Source: Cellvibrio sp.
GTDB lineage: Bacteria > Pseudomonadota > Gammaproteobacteria > Pseudomonadales > Cellvibrionaceae
Direction of reading: 5' to 3'
DNA length: 47,500 nt
NCBI GenBank assembly: GCA_016712405.1
Contig: JADJRD010000003.1
Coordinates: 1-47,500, forward strand
Part shown: one piece after another, positions 8,836 to 16,773 of the stretch
Layout: each line of letters begins with the position of its first letter
Numbering within the stretch: position 1 is the first letter of the stretch
The notes under the pieces: model-generated
What the model saw: the letters and a program-made list of their open reading frames with translations, nothing else
The model's database searches: none
What the model was told of the DNA's origin: nothing
Made by a program: the position numbers and the translations under genes

Positions 8836-11800
8836 ATGGCGCGCTTTGCAAATGAGGTGATAGAACGAATCAAGGCCGAGGTGTCACTGGTGCGATTGGC
8901 TGAGAATCAGGGATATGTATTGGTGAAACAGGGAAAGGACTTTGCATTGTGTTGCCCGTTTCATGAGGATAAAACGCCGAGCTGTGTGATTACGCCTAAA
9001 TCGAATTTGTTTAACTGCTTTGGTTGTGGTGCTGGTGGTTCGGTGATTGATTGGGTGATGAAGACTCAGGGAGTTAGTTTCCGTCACGCAGTGGAATTAT
9101 TAAAAAATGATATCGGTGCGGTCACTTCTTCCTTAGCTGCTGAATCACCCATCAAGAAAACTACCGTCCCTAAGTTAGCTCCACCCGTTTCAAGTGATGC
9201 AAACGATCACGAATTGTTGCGTGACGTTGTGAATTATTATCACGAAACATTATTGCAATCGCCGGAAGCGATTGCTTACCTGGAATCACGAGGATTAAAC
9301 GATCCGGAATTAATCAACGAATTTAAATTGGGTTATGCCAATCGCACCTTGGGTTTAAGGTTACCGCACAAGAACCGAAAAGCCGGTGCTGAGTTACGCG
9401 AGAAATTACAGAACATTGGTGTTTACCGTGAGAGTGGCCATGAACACTTGAATGGTTCAGTGGTGATTCCACTCGTGAATAAATCTGGTGAAGTTGTTCA
9501 GTTGTATGGCCGAAAGATTTTAAATAATTTACGTGAGGGAACGGCGTATCACTTGTACTTGCCGGGTGATCATGCCGGTGTTTTTAATTACGAGTATTTA
9601 AAAAGTTGCTCCGTCGCTCACGGCATCCTGCCTCCCGCGACACTAGAACATCCCTGTTCGTCGGAAATTATCTTGTGTGAAGCGTTAATCGATGCACTCA
9701 CCTTCTGGCGTTGGGGTTTTAAGAATGTTACTTCCAGCTTTGGCGTAAATGGTTTTACCGATGAGTTATTACAAACCCTGATTGAATTAAAAATCAAACG
9801 TGTGTTGATTGCGTATGATCGGGATGAAGCTGGAAACACGGCTGCTGCAAAAGTGGCGAAGTTGTTAAACGAAAATGGGATCGATGCATTCCGGATTCTG
9901 TTTCCCAAAGGCATGGATGCGAATGAGTACGCGTTAAAGGTTACGCCACCGCAACAGAGTTTGGCATTGGTGATTCGTAAAGCGGAATGGTTGGGAAATG
10001 GTGAAGCTCCACAAATTATTACAGTACCCATTACTTCTTCCTTAGTCGCTGATCAGACGGAGAGACTCGAACTCTCACGCCACCCAATTGAACAAAATCC
10101 ACCTATCAATAATGATCAAAAAAATAATCCGCTTGATGTAATCGCCACACCGGTTCCACCATTGCCTATATCAACCTTGAATCTTGAAAGCCGTGATGAT
10201 GGCTTGTTCATGGTGTTGGGTGATCGCACTTACCGGGTGCGCGGATTGGAAAATAATCCAAACCATGACCAATTAAAAATTCAGTTGTTAGCGCAGCGTG
10301 GTGAAGCCTTCTTTATCGACAAACTGGATTTATACAGCAGCAAGCAACGGCAGATATTTATCAATCAAGCCTGTGTTGAATTGGGTTTATCGGATGAAGT
10401 AATTAAAAAGGATTTAGGGAAATTATTGCTTGCCCTGGAACAACAGCAACTAAAAAAAGATGATGACAAAAATCTGTTATCCACTACCCAATCGATCAGC
10501 AATGAAGACCGCGAAGCTGCACTGAATTTATTGCGCGATAAAAACCTGCCAGAACGCATTCTGGCTGATTTTAATTTAGCGGGTGTTGTTGGTGAGGAAA
10601 CGAATAAGTTGGTAGGTTATCTGGCGGGTGTAAGCCGTAAATTGGATAAGCCATTAGCTGTTGTGATTCAAAGCTCCAGTGCCGCCGGTAAGTCATCACT
10701 GATGGATGCAGTGTTATCGTTTATGCCGGAAGATGAACGCGTTCAATACTCGGCCATGACCGGCCAGAGTTTGTTTTACATGGGTGAAACGCGCTTAAAA
10801 AATAAAATCCTTGCCATCAGTGAAGAAGAAGGCGCACACACCGCAAGCTATGCGTTAAAGCTGTTACAGAGTGAAGGTGAAGTCACCATTGCATCAACGG
10901 GTAAAGATGATTCCAGTGGTCAGTTAATTACGCGTGAATACAAAGTCGAAGGTCCGGTGATGTTGTTTCTCACCACCACCGCCATCGACATTGACGAAGA
11001 ATTATTAAACCGTTGTCTTGTTCTGACTGTAAACGAATCACGCGAACAAACCGAAGCGATTCACCACGCACAGCGTTTGAAAAGAACCTTGCAAGGTCTG
11101 GAAATCAAATTACAGAAAGAAAAAGTATTACAGCTACACCGCAATGCACAACGTTTATTAAAACCCTTAGCCGTGATTAATCCTTACGCGGATCAATTAA
11201 CCTTCCTCAGCGATAAAACCCGAACACGGCGCGATCATGAAAAGTATTTAACGTTGATTGATAGCATTGCATTACTGCATCAATACCAACGTGAAATTAA
11301 AACATTGGGTAAGTTGGAATATATCGAAGTGACTCCGGACGATATCGCCCTGGCGAATCGTTTAGCGCATGAAGTGTTAGGTAAAACCCTCGATGAATTA
11401 CCGCCGCAAACACGAAAATTATTAAAAGAAATCCAGTCATGGGTAAAACAATGTTGTAAGGCTGATGGCATTGAGCAACGCGATTTTAGATTTACGCGCA
11501 AAGAATTACGTGATGTAACGGGTTGGGGAAATACCCAATTAAAAGTTCATCTTGCGCGTTTACAGGACATGGAATTTTTTATCACTGCACAGTGTTTCTC
11601 GCAGTAAAGCGATTGCCTATGAATTAGTGTTTGACGGTTCACTTGAAGCAGATGCACCGCACTTGATGGGCTTATTGGATATTAATTATTTACAAAAACA
11701 TAAGGCCGCTCCTGCGCATCCATGCGCTTGCGGCACTTGTGCTTCCTGCACATCGTACGACGAACAAAAGTCGGGGCAGGAGAAAGAAAAGTCGGGGTCT

Positions 11801-11917
11801 GGTCGGCCCTTGGTCGGGGCAGTGTCGGTGTTAAAAAATCCAGTGAAGATTAGCAGCAGCAAGGCGTTCACTGAATTACAAAATGATTGGATCGAAAACG
11901 CACATCTGGCTGTGTAA
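8836..11917 (+). pseudogene. CHC2-zinc-finger/Toprim primase with P-loop ATPase domain; frameshifted near 3' end (unit B)
   Basis: As written the frame gives 923 residues, stopping at 11607. Unit A shows the original protein went on for about 100 more residues to the TAA at 11915-11917, and the extra base is in the T6 run 11575-11580. Visible domains: a CHC2 zinc finger (C40-x2-H43 and C61-x2-C64, residues about 35-100), then a primase catalytic core, and a Toprim fold with ILCEALIDAL near 279 and the metal-binding AYDRDEAG near 327. There is also a P-loop ATPase with SSSAAGKSS near 612 and acidic ILAISEEEGA near 656. The fusion resembles primase-helicases of phages and other replicating mobile elements. 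GGAG lies nine bases before ATG 8836. The 923-residue form keeps every recognised catalytic motif and may still work. Confidence 0.85.
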
Positions 11918-11937
11918 CTTTGCAGGGAATCATACTT

Positions 11938-12699
11938 ATGGCAATCCGGAAAAAACGTGTAATCGAAAATACGTTTAAAGCGCGAATTGAAAACATTGAT
12001 CACACCGAATTCTATCCCTACCTGTTTTTTAAATGGTTAACGCGTGAAAATTATTTACTCTATAACCCTGCCTCAGAGTTAGTGTTATCACGCGAAACAC
12101 CGAGCTTGCCGCGTGTATTAAATCTGCAAGAAGTTGAACGATTAATGCTAAGCACCAACACACAAAAAGCCTCAGGCATACGCGATAGAGCGATTCTGGA
12201 ATTACTCTACAGCACCGGCATTCGACGCACGGAATTATGCAGTCTGGAAATAGTGGATATATCGCTCAGTGGATTAACCCTGTTTGTACGTAAAGGAAAA
12301 GGTGGAAAAGATCGGTTACTGCCATTGGGTGAACGTGCAGCAAAATGGATTGGTTATTATCTCGATCACGTACGCCCACAGTTATTAATCAACATCAATG
12401 AGCCCCATGTATTTTTAACCGATTACGGTGAACCGTTTAGTGAAAGTCGATTGGGCGATAAAGTAAAACGTTACTTACGCAAAAGTGAAATTGATGTTCC
12501 CGGATCTTGCCACTTGTTACGTCATGCCATGGCCACGCACATGTTGGAAAACGGTGCAGACATTCGCTACATACAAGCCATGTTAGGACACAGTGATTTA
12601 TCGACCACAGAAATTTATACGCACGTATCGATTCGCAAATTGCAGGAAGTTCATGCAGCGACACATCCTGCGAAGTTGGAGAGTGCGGATAAACAATAA
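11938..12699 (+). CDS. Tyrosine recombinase with internal deletion of the core-binding domain (unit B)
   Basis: It encodes 253 residues from ATG 11938, with AGGGA ten bases upstream. The catalytic domain of an XerC/D-type integrase is complete: Arg in STGIRRTELCSL, KGKGGKDR, HLLRHAMATHM, and GHSDLSTTEIYTHVS with the nucleophile Tyr. After the first 29 residues (ending FYPYL) the sequence jumps to FFKWLTREN. Unit A has 237 more bases there, so exactly 79 residues are deleted in frame. The lost part is most of the N-terminal SAM-like domain that clamps DNA, so the protein is unlikely to recombine normally, though it could bind partners or act with a full-length relative. It follows the primase by 20 bases. 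Confidence 0.85.
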   Translation: MAIRKKRVIENTFKARIENIDHTEFYPYLFFKWLTRENYLLYNPASELVLSRETPSLPRVLNLQEVERLMLSTNTQKASGIRDRAILELLYSTGIRRTELCSLEIVDISLSGLTLFVRKGKGGKDRLLPLGERAAKWIGYYLDHVRPQLLININEPHVFLTDYGEPFSESRLGDKVKRYLRKSEIDVPGSCHLLRHAMATHMLENGADIRYIQAMLGHSDLSTTEIYTHVSIRKLQEVHAATHPAKLESADKQ

Positions 12700-12893
12700 A
12701 GCTGCTGCACGCACAAAACCATTTGTCACGCTTGTGCAAAACAACAACAGCGCACCAATCGCGCCAAATGGTATTGCACTTAGCAGCCCTTTTTATTTAT
12801 CGTCCCCAATGTTTACAGTCGTTCCTCCTTACAACATTCGCCCCGTTTCTGGGGCTTCACCACTCCAGCAGCATTCAACATAACGTAGGAATT

Positions 12894-13142
12894 ATGCGCA
12901 GTGTTTGGTTAGCGTTGCTGAAAGGTTGCCAGCGAAACAACATCACAAAATATTTACATCATCATAAAATCCGCAACGCAAACCAAGCCACTGTCCGCGC
13001 TCGCGCGCCGCATAATTTACGCTATGTTAAATGCCGCTTGCGCTACAAGGTTGCAGCAAGCTGCAAGGCTAAAAAGCTTTACCTCGTGCACGTTGCACTT
13101 GCATTGCAAATCTTCGCGGAAAAACATTCTCGTGCTATCTAA
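12894..13142 (+). CDS. Small basic hypothetical protein, 82 residues (unit B)
   Basis: ATG 12894 follows TAGGA closely. The product is rich in Lys, Arg and His with a hydrophobic end (LYLVHVALALQIFAEK). The unit A copy has the same start but is frameshifted twice, although YVKCRLRYKVAASCKAK is still recognisable. No family is recognised. The many short palindromes (GCAAGCTGCAAGG) in this stretch mean it could be a structured non-coding region instead. Confidence 0.3.
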   Translation: MRSVWLALLKGCQRNNITKYLHHHKIRNANQATVRARAPHNLRYVKCRLRYKVAASCKAKKLYLVHVALALQIFAEKHSRAI

Positions 13143-13163
13143 CCTTACCGCCGCGCAGGTCAA

Positions 13164-13283
13164 ATGAAAATCTGTAAGGTTATAAAAAACCATCAGCTAC
13201 CCCAATTAGTAAAAGCTTATTCGCGTGATAAATACGGTTTGATTCAATCAAAAAAGGTGAATGTTTATGAAATCAATCCGTAG
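13164..13283 (+). CDS. Small hypothetical ORF, 39 residues (unit B)
   Basis: ATG 13164 has AGGT five bases upstream. It overlaps the start of the next small ORF in another frame, an arrangement that permits translational coupling. No family is recognised and unit A has no convincing equivalent. Confidence 0.2.
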   Translation: MKICKVIKNHQLPQLVKAYSRDKYGLIQSKKVNVYEINP

Positions 13284-13383
13284 CAAATCAAAAATTATCC
13301 GCTTGTTGAAATTACCGTTATGGCTGGCAAAAAAGCTATTGCTGTTAGCAGTTTTAAAAATATTGGAATGGTTCAATGAATAA
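13267..13383 (+). CDS. Small cationic hydrophobic peptide (unit B), hypothetical
   Basis: It encodes 38 residues, with AAGGTGA six bases before ATG 13267. The product begins with KSIRSKSKIIR and continues as a hydrophobic, amphipathic helix (LPLWLAKKLLLLAVLKILEW). The same position in unit A holds a peptide of the same type but different sequence. Such peptides can be membrane-active, as in type I toxins or holin-like proteins, but no specific family is recognised. Confidence 0.35.
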   Translation: MKSIRSKSKIIRLLKLPLWLAKKLLLLAVLKILEWFNE

Positions 13384-13608
13384 GTCCGTGCGCTACGTGC
13401 GGAATGAAATCCTCTCTCAATCAAAATAAAACCGCCGCACGTGGCCCCGCGTTCACGTAAGTGTGCACATGGTTATGTGCTAAAACATAAAACGGCGTTG
13501 CACACTTACGCGCCCGCGCGGCTCAAAAAACCGCCTTGGGGTCTGTGTGAAATTTTTTTGCATTCATGCTAGGCTTCGCCCAGTTGAAAGCCTTGCAGGG
13601 CTTGGGCT

Positions 13609-14139
13609 GTGAGGGACTACAGTTACGAATTGCACGAAGGCCACAGGTTTCACTACAAGGCGCGGGTGTACTCGCCGAAGCTTGGGAGATTTTTGCAGAC
13701 GGATCCGATTTTCTACGCAGATCAGATGAATATGTATGCGTATGTGGGAAATGATCCGGTTAATAAAATTGATCCGACAGGAACTTCAGTTTTAAGAACA
13801 TTGCTTAAACCAGTTATTAAGGAGATAGATAAAAAGATAGAGCAAAGGATGATAAAAAATGCGAAAGCTCAAGGGCGGCGTGATGCATTAAAACAAGAGA
13901 GGCAAGATCTTAAAGCAACCGGCCAAAGTAAATCCGATCTTTCCCCAGATCGCAAAAAGGAATTGATAGAAACTGGCAAACTCAAAAATATGGATGGGCA
14001 CCATGAACCATCGGTTAGCTCAGGTGGCACACTTGAAGAGAAAGTGGATATCGCAAAGAATCCCGATAACATAACGTTCATGGAAAAGGCTGATCATCAA
14101 AAATTGCACCAAGAAAATGAAAATCCAGGTTCCAATTAG
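13609..14139 (+). CDS. Orphan RHS core fragment with GHH/HNH nuclease tip (tip 2)
   Basis: It opens with GTG and gives 176 residues. Residues about 16-58 are the RHS core end (YKARVYSPKLGRFLQTDPIF to DPTG). The tip (59-176) begins with a Lys/Arg-rich helical part and ends in an HNH-like nuclease motif: DGHHEPS at 129-135, NPDNI at 151-155, then H163 and H167. This matches the GHH type of treble-clef nuclease toxins common at the ends of RHS proteins. Like tip 1 it lacks the RHS barrel and a ribosome site, so it is probably a displaced cassette. A SUKH-like gene downstream fits, since SUKH immunity proteins typically pair with HNH-type toxins. Confidence 0.75.
   Translation: MRDYSYELHEGHRFHYKARVYSPKLGRFLQTDPIFYADQMNMYAYVGNDPVNKIDPTGTSVLRTLLKPVIKEIDKKIEQRMIKNAKAQGRRDALKQERQDLKATGQSKSDLSPDRKKELIETGKLKNMDGHHEPSVSSGGTLEEKVDIAKNPDNITFMEKADHQKLHQENENPGSN
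13648..13781 (+). repeat. RHS core repeat, copy 2 (134 bp)
   Basis: Near-identical to 6788-6921 and 16072-16205. The sequences diverge completely after CCGACAGG, where the toxin tip starts. Confidence 0.9.
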
Positions 14140-14152
14140 TGGTAACGGTGAT

Positions 14153-14275
14153 ATGGTCACTGGTTCGTTAACAGTGTTGTCAGTTGGGTTACAAGTTATT
14201 TCCGCAATTCCAGATGTCACAACACTTTTTGAGTCAACGGAGATGGGCTGCGCAACAGTTTCCCCATGCCAATAA
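14153..14275 (+). CDS. Short hydrophobic ORF between tip 2 and its immunity gene, hypothetical
   Basis: It encodes 40 residues starting MVTGSLTVLSVGLQVISAIP. It begins 13 bases after the tip 2 stop in a different frame, and the frame is open upstream into the toxin, so it may be the remnant of another tip ending. No ribosome site or family is recognised. Confidence 0.2.
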   Translation: MVTGSLTVLSVGLQVISAIPDVTTLFESTEMGCATVSPCQ

Positions 14276-14295
14276 TTAAAAATACATCCTCTTTA

Positions 14296-14327
14296 ACTGT
14301 TCTATGTTTAAAAAAACATAGAACAGT
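14296..14327. promoter_or_regulatory. Perfect 14-bp stem-loop between toxin tip 2 and SUKH gene
   Basis: ACTGTTCTATGTTT (14296-14309) and AAACATAGAACAGT (14314-14327) pair fully around an AAAA loop. It lies 25 bases before the SUKH start. There is a T-run at 14334-14341 but not directly after the stem, so it could be an attenuator, an operator or a weak terminator. Confidence 0.6.
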
Positions 14328-14352
14328 AAGTTCATTTTTTTAGGTTGATTAT

Positions 14353-14910
14353 ATGAGTGATTTTTTTTTACAAAATATTTTACCTATACTAGAAAAATAT
14401 TCTTGTTCGGGGGAATTAACAAATGAAATGGGGACGCGACTCATTGGTCATTGTCCCCATATTGCCCCCCAAGCTTATTTGCATGTACTTTATGCCCCTT
14501 TAAGCGAAGAAGAATTACAAGAATTTCGAGAACGTATTGGCAGGCCTGTTAATCATGAGCTGGATAATTTTTATCGATTTGTAAATGGAATAATGATTTA
14601 TTCTGGTGCGATTAGAGTATTAGGGTACGTACCCTTAAAGCGAAAATCCAATACTCAAATTTATAATTACCCGTCGAATATTATAATTCCAAATGTGTCA
14701 GCTAGAATTAAAGGGTTAAGTGACGGTGCAATTATTATTGGTTTTTATCAGGCAGATGGGTCATATGCTTCTATCGAAGAAAATGGCTGTGTAGTTCGAT
14801 TTGACGCAAAAGGTGATGGAAGTCTAATCCAAAAATGGCCTAGCTTTGAAAACTGGCTATCGTCAGAAGTTATACGATTAGATTCTGAGCAGAAAATGAA
14901 AGTGCATTGA
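14353..14910 (+). CDS. SUKH/SMI1-KNR4-like immunity protein
   Basis: It encodes 185 residues with no signal peptide. The segment PLSEEELQEFRERIGRPVNHELDNFYRFVNGI is the hallmark of the SMI1/KNR4 (SUKH) fold: an acidic helix, then a short helix ending in an aromatic N-G turn. A later stretch reads SDGAIIIGFYQADGSYASIE, the usual strand with a conserved Gly and Asp. SUKH proteins bind and block nuclease toxins in the cytoplasm. Placed after the GHH nuclease tip, this is the expected antidote, and it may stay expressed to protect against kin that deploy that tip. Its codon usage is AT-rich, as in the rest of the tip cassettes. Confidence 0.75.
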   Translation: MSDFFLQNILPILEKYSCSGELTNEMGTRLIGHCPHIAPQAYLHVLYAPLSEEELQEFRERIGRPVNHELDNFYRFVNGIMIYSGAIRVLGYVPLKRKSNTQIYNYPSNIIIPNVSARIKGLSDGAIIIGFYQADGSYASIEENGCVVRFDAKGDGSLIQKWPSFENWLSSEVIRLDSEQKMKVH

Positions 14911-15069
14911 GATTGTTTCGCTCCTCAGTTCCCACCTGATAATGCATAAACCCCCGATGCAAAAATGCATAAAAGGGGACGGAGGATATATTTTTTGATC
15001 AATCTACCTTCTTAAGAAAAAATCCGGTAGAGTTTCCACTCAATTCTATATCAGCAAAGGAGTGCTGTT

Positions 15070-15525
15070 ATGCCACGTCGAGCTCGACACTATATCGCCC
15101 ATCAACCGTACCACATCGTTCAGCGCGGAAATAACCGCGAACCCTGTTTTATTGAAATTGAAAACTATCAATTTTATTTGGAGTTGTGGCAGGAATTATC
15201 TAAAAAATACGGTGTTGCAGTTCATGCCTATTGTTTGATGACGAATCATATTCATTTTCTCGTTACACCCAGTACGGAAGATGCTATCTCAGTCGTGATG
15301 AAACAGATTGGTAGTCGATACGCGCAATACATCAATAAAAAATACAAACGTACAGGAATTCTCTGGGAGGGTCGGCATAAATCCAGTTTGATCCAATCGG
15401 AAAAATATTTACTAACTTGTTATAAATACATAGAGTTAAATCCGGTGCGTGCAGGCATGGTTGAAAAACCAGAAGAATACAAATGGACGAGTTACCATGC
15501 CAACGCCTGGGGGGACGAAATTTAG
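15070..15525 (+). CDS. REP-associated tyrosine transposase (RAYT, IS200/IS605-like Y1 family)
   Basis: It encodes 151 residues, with AAAGGAG eight bases before ATG 15070. The start (PYHIVQRGNNREPCF), the HUH-type metal site (MTNHIHFLV, His 60 and 62) and the YIELNPVRAGMV block with the likely catalytic Tyr (about 118-120) define the Y1 transposase family. RAYTs act on single-stranded REP palindromes and are usually single-copy and domesticated. Here the stop codon merges with the start of a REP-like block, and a GGGGACGGAGGATATATTTT sequence upstream (about 14977-14996) is the kind of flank often seen with this group. Length is slightly short but all motifs are present. Confidence 0.88.
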   Translation: MPRRARHYIAHQPYHIVQRGNNREPCFIEIENYQFYLELWQELSKKYGVAVHAYCLMTNHIHFLVTPSTEDAISVVMKQIGSRYAQYINKKYKRTGILWEGRHKSSLIQSEKYLLTCYKYIELNPVRAGMVEKPEEYKWTSYHANAWGDEI

Positions 15526-15719
15526 GGTCAGATCCGAGTTTAGATTTTAACCCCATCAAACCACCAAGCCCGGTTAAAAATGCCGGGCTTTTTTATTCTG
15601 AATGCCATCACAATGTTGTGATGGCATCTTGATGGTTCGGAATGCCTTCAGGATGTTGTGAAGGGAATTTGCCCCGCTTGTGAAGGCGGTTTTTTTAATG
15701 AAATTATTATCACACCCTA
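15525..15719. repeat. REP-like palindromic block, copy 2, next to the RAYT gene
   Basis: Similar to 7888-8083. It contains the CCGGGCTT terminator hairpin and a perfect 12-bp palindrome, ATGCCATCACAA / TTGTGATGGCAT, at 15602-15627. GCCTTC/GAAGGC repeats follow. It is a plausible substrate of the RAYT protein. Confidence 0.8.
15566..15595 (+). terminator. Rho-independent terminator after the RAYT gene
   Basis: AAGCCCGG / CCGGGCTT stem with a 9-base loop and a TTTTATT tail, same as at 7929-7957. Confidence 0.75.
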
Positions 15720-15744
15720 AACGAAAAGGGGTCAGAGCCCTTTA

Positions 15745-16764
15745 ATGACCATCAACGGAATCAAAACCACATTCTTATACGACGGCGATGCATTGGTTGC
15801 GGAATACAATGCTTCAAATAGTTTAATTAAACGTTATGTTCACGGCGATCAAGTTGATGAGCCTTGGGTGCAATATGAAACTGCTGCTGTTGGCAGCGGT
15901 AATTGGCGTTATATTCACGCTGATCATCAGGGCAGCGTGATTGCATATAGTACGTCAGCAGGCGCATTGTCTGGTTCAGCCTTAAGTTATGACACATACG
16001 GAATTCCAAAAAGCACGAACGCAGGTCGCTTTGGCTATACTGGACAAGCGTGGTTAAAAGAGTTGGGTTTGTTTCACTACAAGGCGCGGGTTTATCATCC
16101 GAGGCTTGGAAGATTTTTGCAGACGGATCCGATTTTCTACGCAGATCAGATGAATATGTATGCGTATGTGGGAAATGATCCTGTTAATAAAACTGATCCG
16201 ACGGGGATGTATGGTAAAGGCGATGGATGGAGTGATGAACAATGGAAAAAGTTTGATAGCCTTCAAAAGAAAGTGGCTAAAGATATGGATAAGCGTGCAA
16301 CAAAACTTGATGGCAAGGCTGCAGGCTGGGAAGCGAAAGGTAAAGACGCATCTGGATTGCGTCAAGATGCAGCGAATTTGCGTGCGGGAGCTGGCGCACT
16401 TCGAAGCAATGGTTCGGATGGAAAAATGGCTCATGCATTAAGTAAAGACGCATATCAAGCTGCCGGGGGCTCATCCAATGGGGCTGCACGTGTTGACCCT
16501 GCTAATAGAGATACTATGCAGGTTAATGCTGGAAATCCTGTATGGTCAACTAAAACAAATAATACACCACAGCTTCAATGGATTGTTGGTCATGAATCAT
16601 TGCATACAGCTGGAATGGGTCATGCATTAGTAGATGGAGTCAAAGCTTATTATATGGGTGACGATTTAGAACAAGACGCATTTGATTCAGTAACTGGTAC
16701 TCCTGATGCTCATAGAAATCCTGACCATTTAATGAAACAGGTTTATCCCAGTTTTAAATTTTAG
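15745..16764 (+). CDS. Truncated RHS protein with metallopeptidase-like tip (tip 3)
   Basis: It encodes 339 residues. Residues 1-154 are the end of the RHS core, longer than in tips 1 and 2: GDALVAEYNASNSLIKRYVH, a RYIHADHQGSVIAYS repeat, then YKARVYHPRLGRFLQTDPIF and DPTG. The front of the RHS barrel is absent, and the ATG follows a GGGGTCAGAGCCCTT dispersed motif rather than a ribosome site. The tip (155-339) has a Lys/Ala-rich helical part and then HESLHTAGMGH at residues 283-293. This fits HExxHxxGxxH exactly, the zinc site of metzincin-type proteases. Protease activity is inferred from this motif; the exact family is not recognised. The next gene is probably its immunity factor. Confidence 0.75.
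   Translation: MTINGIKTTFLYDGDALVAEYNASNSLIKRYVHGDQVDEPWVQYETAAVGSGNWRYIHADHQGSVIAYSTSAGALSGSALSYDTYGIPKSTNAGRFGYTGQAWLKELGLFHYKARVYHPRLGRFLQTDPIFYADQMNMYAYVGNDPVNKTDPTGMYGKGDGWSDEQWKKFDSLQKKVAKDMDKRATKLDGKAAGWEAKGKDASGLRQDAANLRAGAGALRSNGSDGKMAHALSKDAYQAAGGSSNGAARVDPANRDTMQVNAGNPVWSTKTNNTPQLQWIVGHESLHTAGMGHALVDGVKAYYMGDDLEQDAFDSVTGTPDAHRNPDHLMKQVYPSFKF
16072..16205 (+). repeat. RHS core repeat, copy 3 (134 bp)
   Basis: The same 134-bp core as at 6788 and 13648, but here continuous with genuine upstream RHS sequence. The homology of the other two copies with this one begins at TTTCACTACAAGG. Confidence 0.9.
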
Positions 16765-16773
16765 GTGAATTTT

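Larger units (their letters stand above)
12700..13608 (+). other. Spacer between recombinase and RHS core, unit B
   Basis: There is no long gene here. It contains a GCCCC/GGGGC hairpin at 12840-12855, the small ORFs at 12894-13142, 13164-13283 and 13267-13383, and an ACGTGCGG/CCGCACGT inverted repeat near 13394-13443. A wide GTAAGTGTGCA / TGCACACTTAC inverted repeat at about 13457-13508 follows. A conserved block (CCGCCTTGGGGTCTGTGTG) then leads into the RHS core. Confidence 0.6.
8586..13781 (+). repeat. Repeat unit B: XRE, primase-helicase, recombinase, spacer, RHS core
   Basis: The second copy of unit A, in direct orientation. Most of it is cleanly coding. Its differences from A that matter are one extra T at 11575-11580 and loss of 237 bp inside the recombinase gene. 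The XRE gene and its downstream terminator, missing from A, extend unit B leftwards to about 8240. Confidence 0.9.

Noticed and set aside
11572..11607. Programmed ribosomal frameshift in the unit B primase
   Set aside because: A +1 shift would be needed to restore the full protein, and the site does not fit the usual -1 slippery heptamer. Unit A reads through with T5 and needs no shift, so a one-base insertion or sequence error is simpler.
12437..12739. 100-codon minus-strand frame over the recombinase end, with a copy at 5579-5890
   Set aside because: It is antisense to the catalytic Arg/His/Tyr region of the recombinase, which is plainly the real gene.
13453..13512. Possible integron attC site
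   Set aside because: There are large inverted repeats, but no GTTRRRY / RYYYAAC core pair could be matched, and no integron integrase is present. The nearby recombinase is XerC/D-like.
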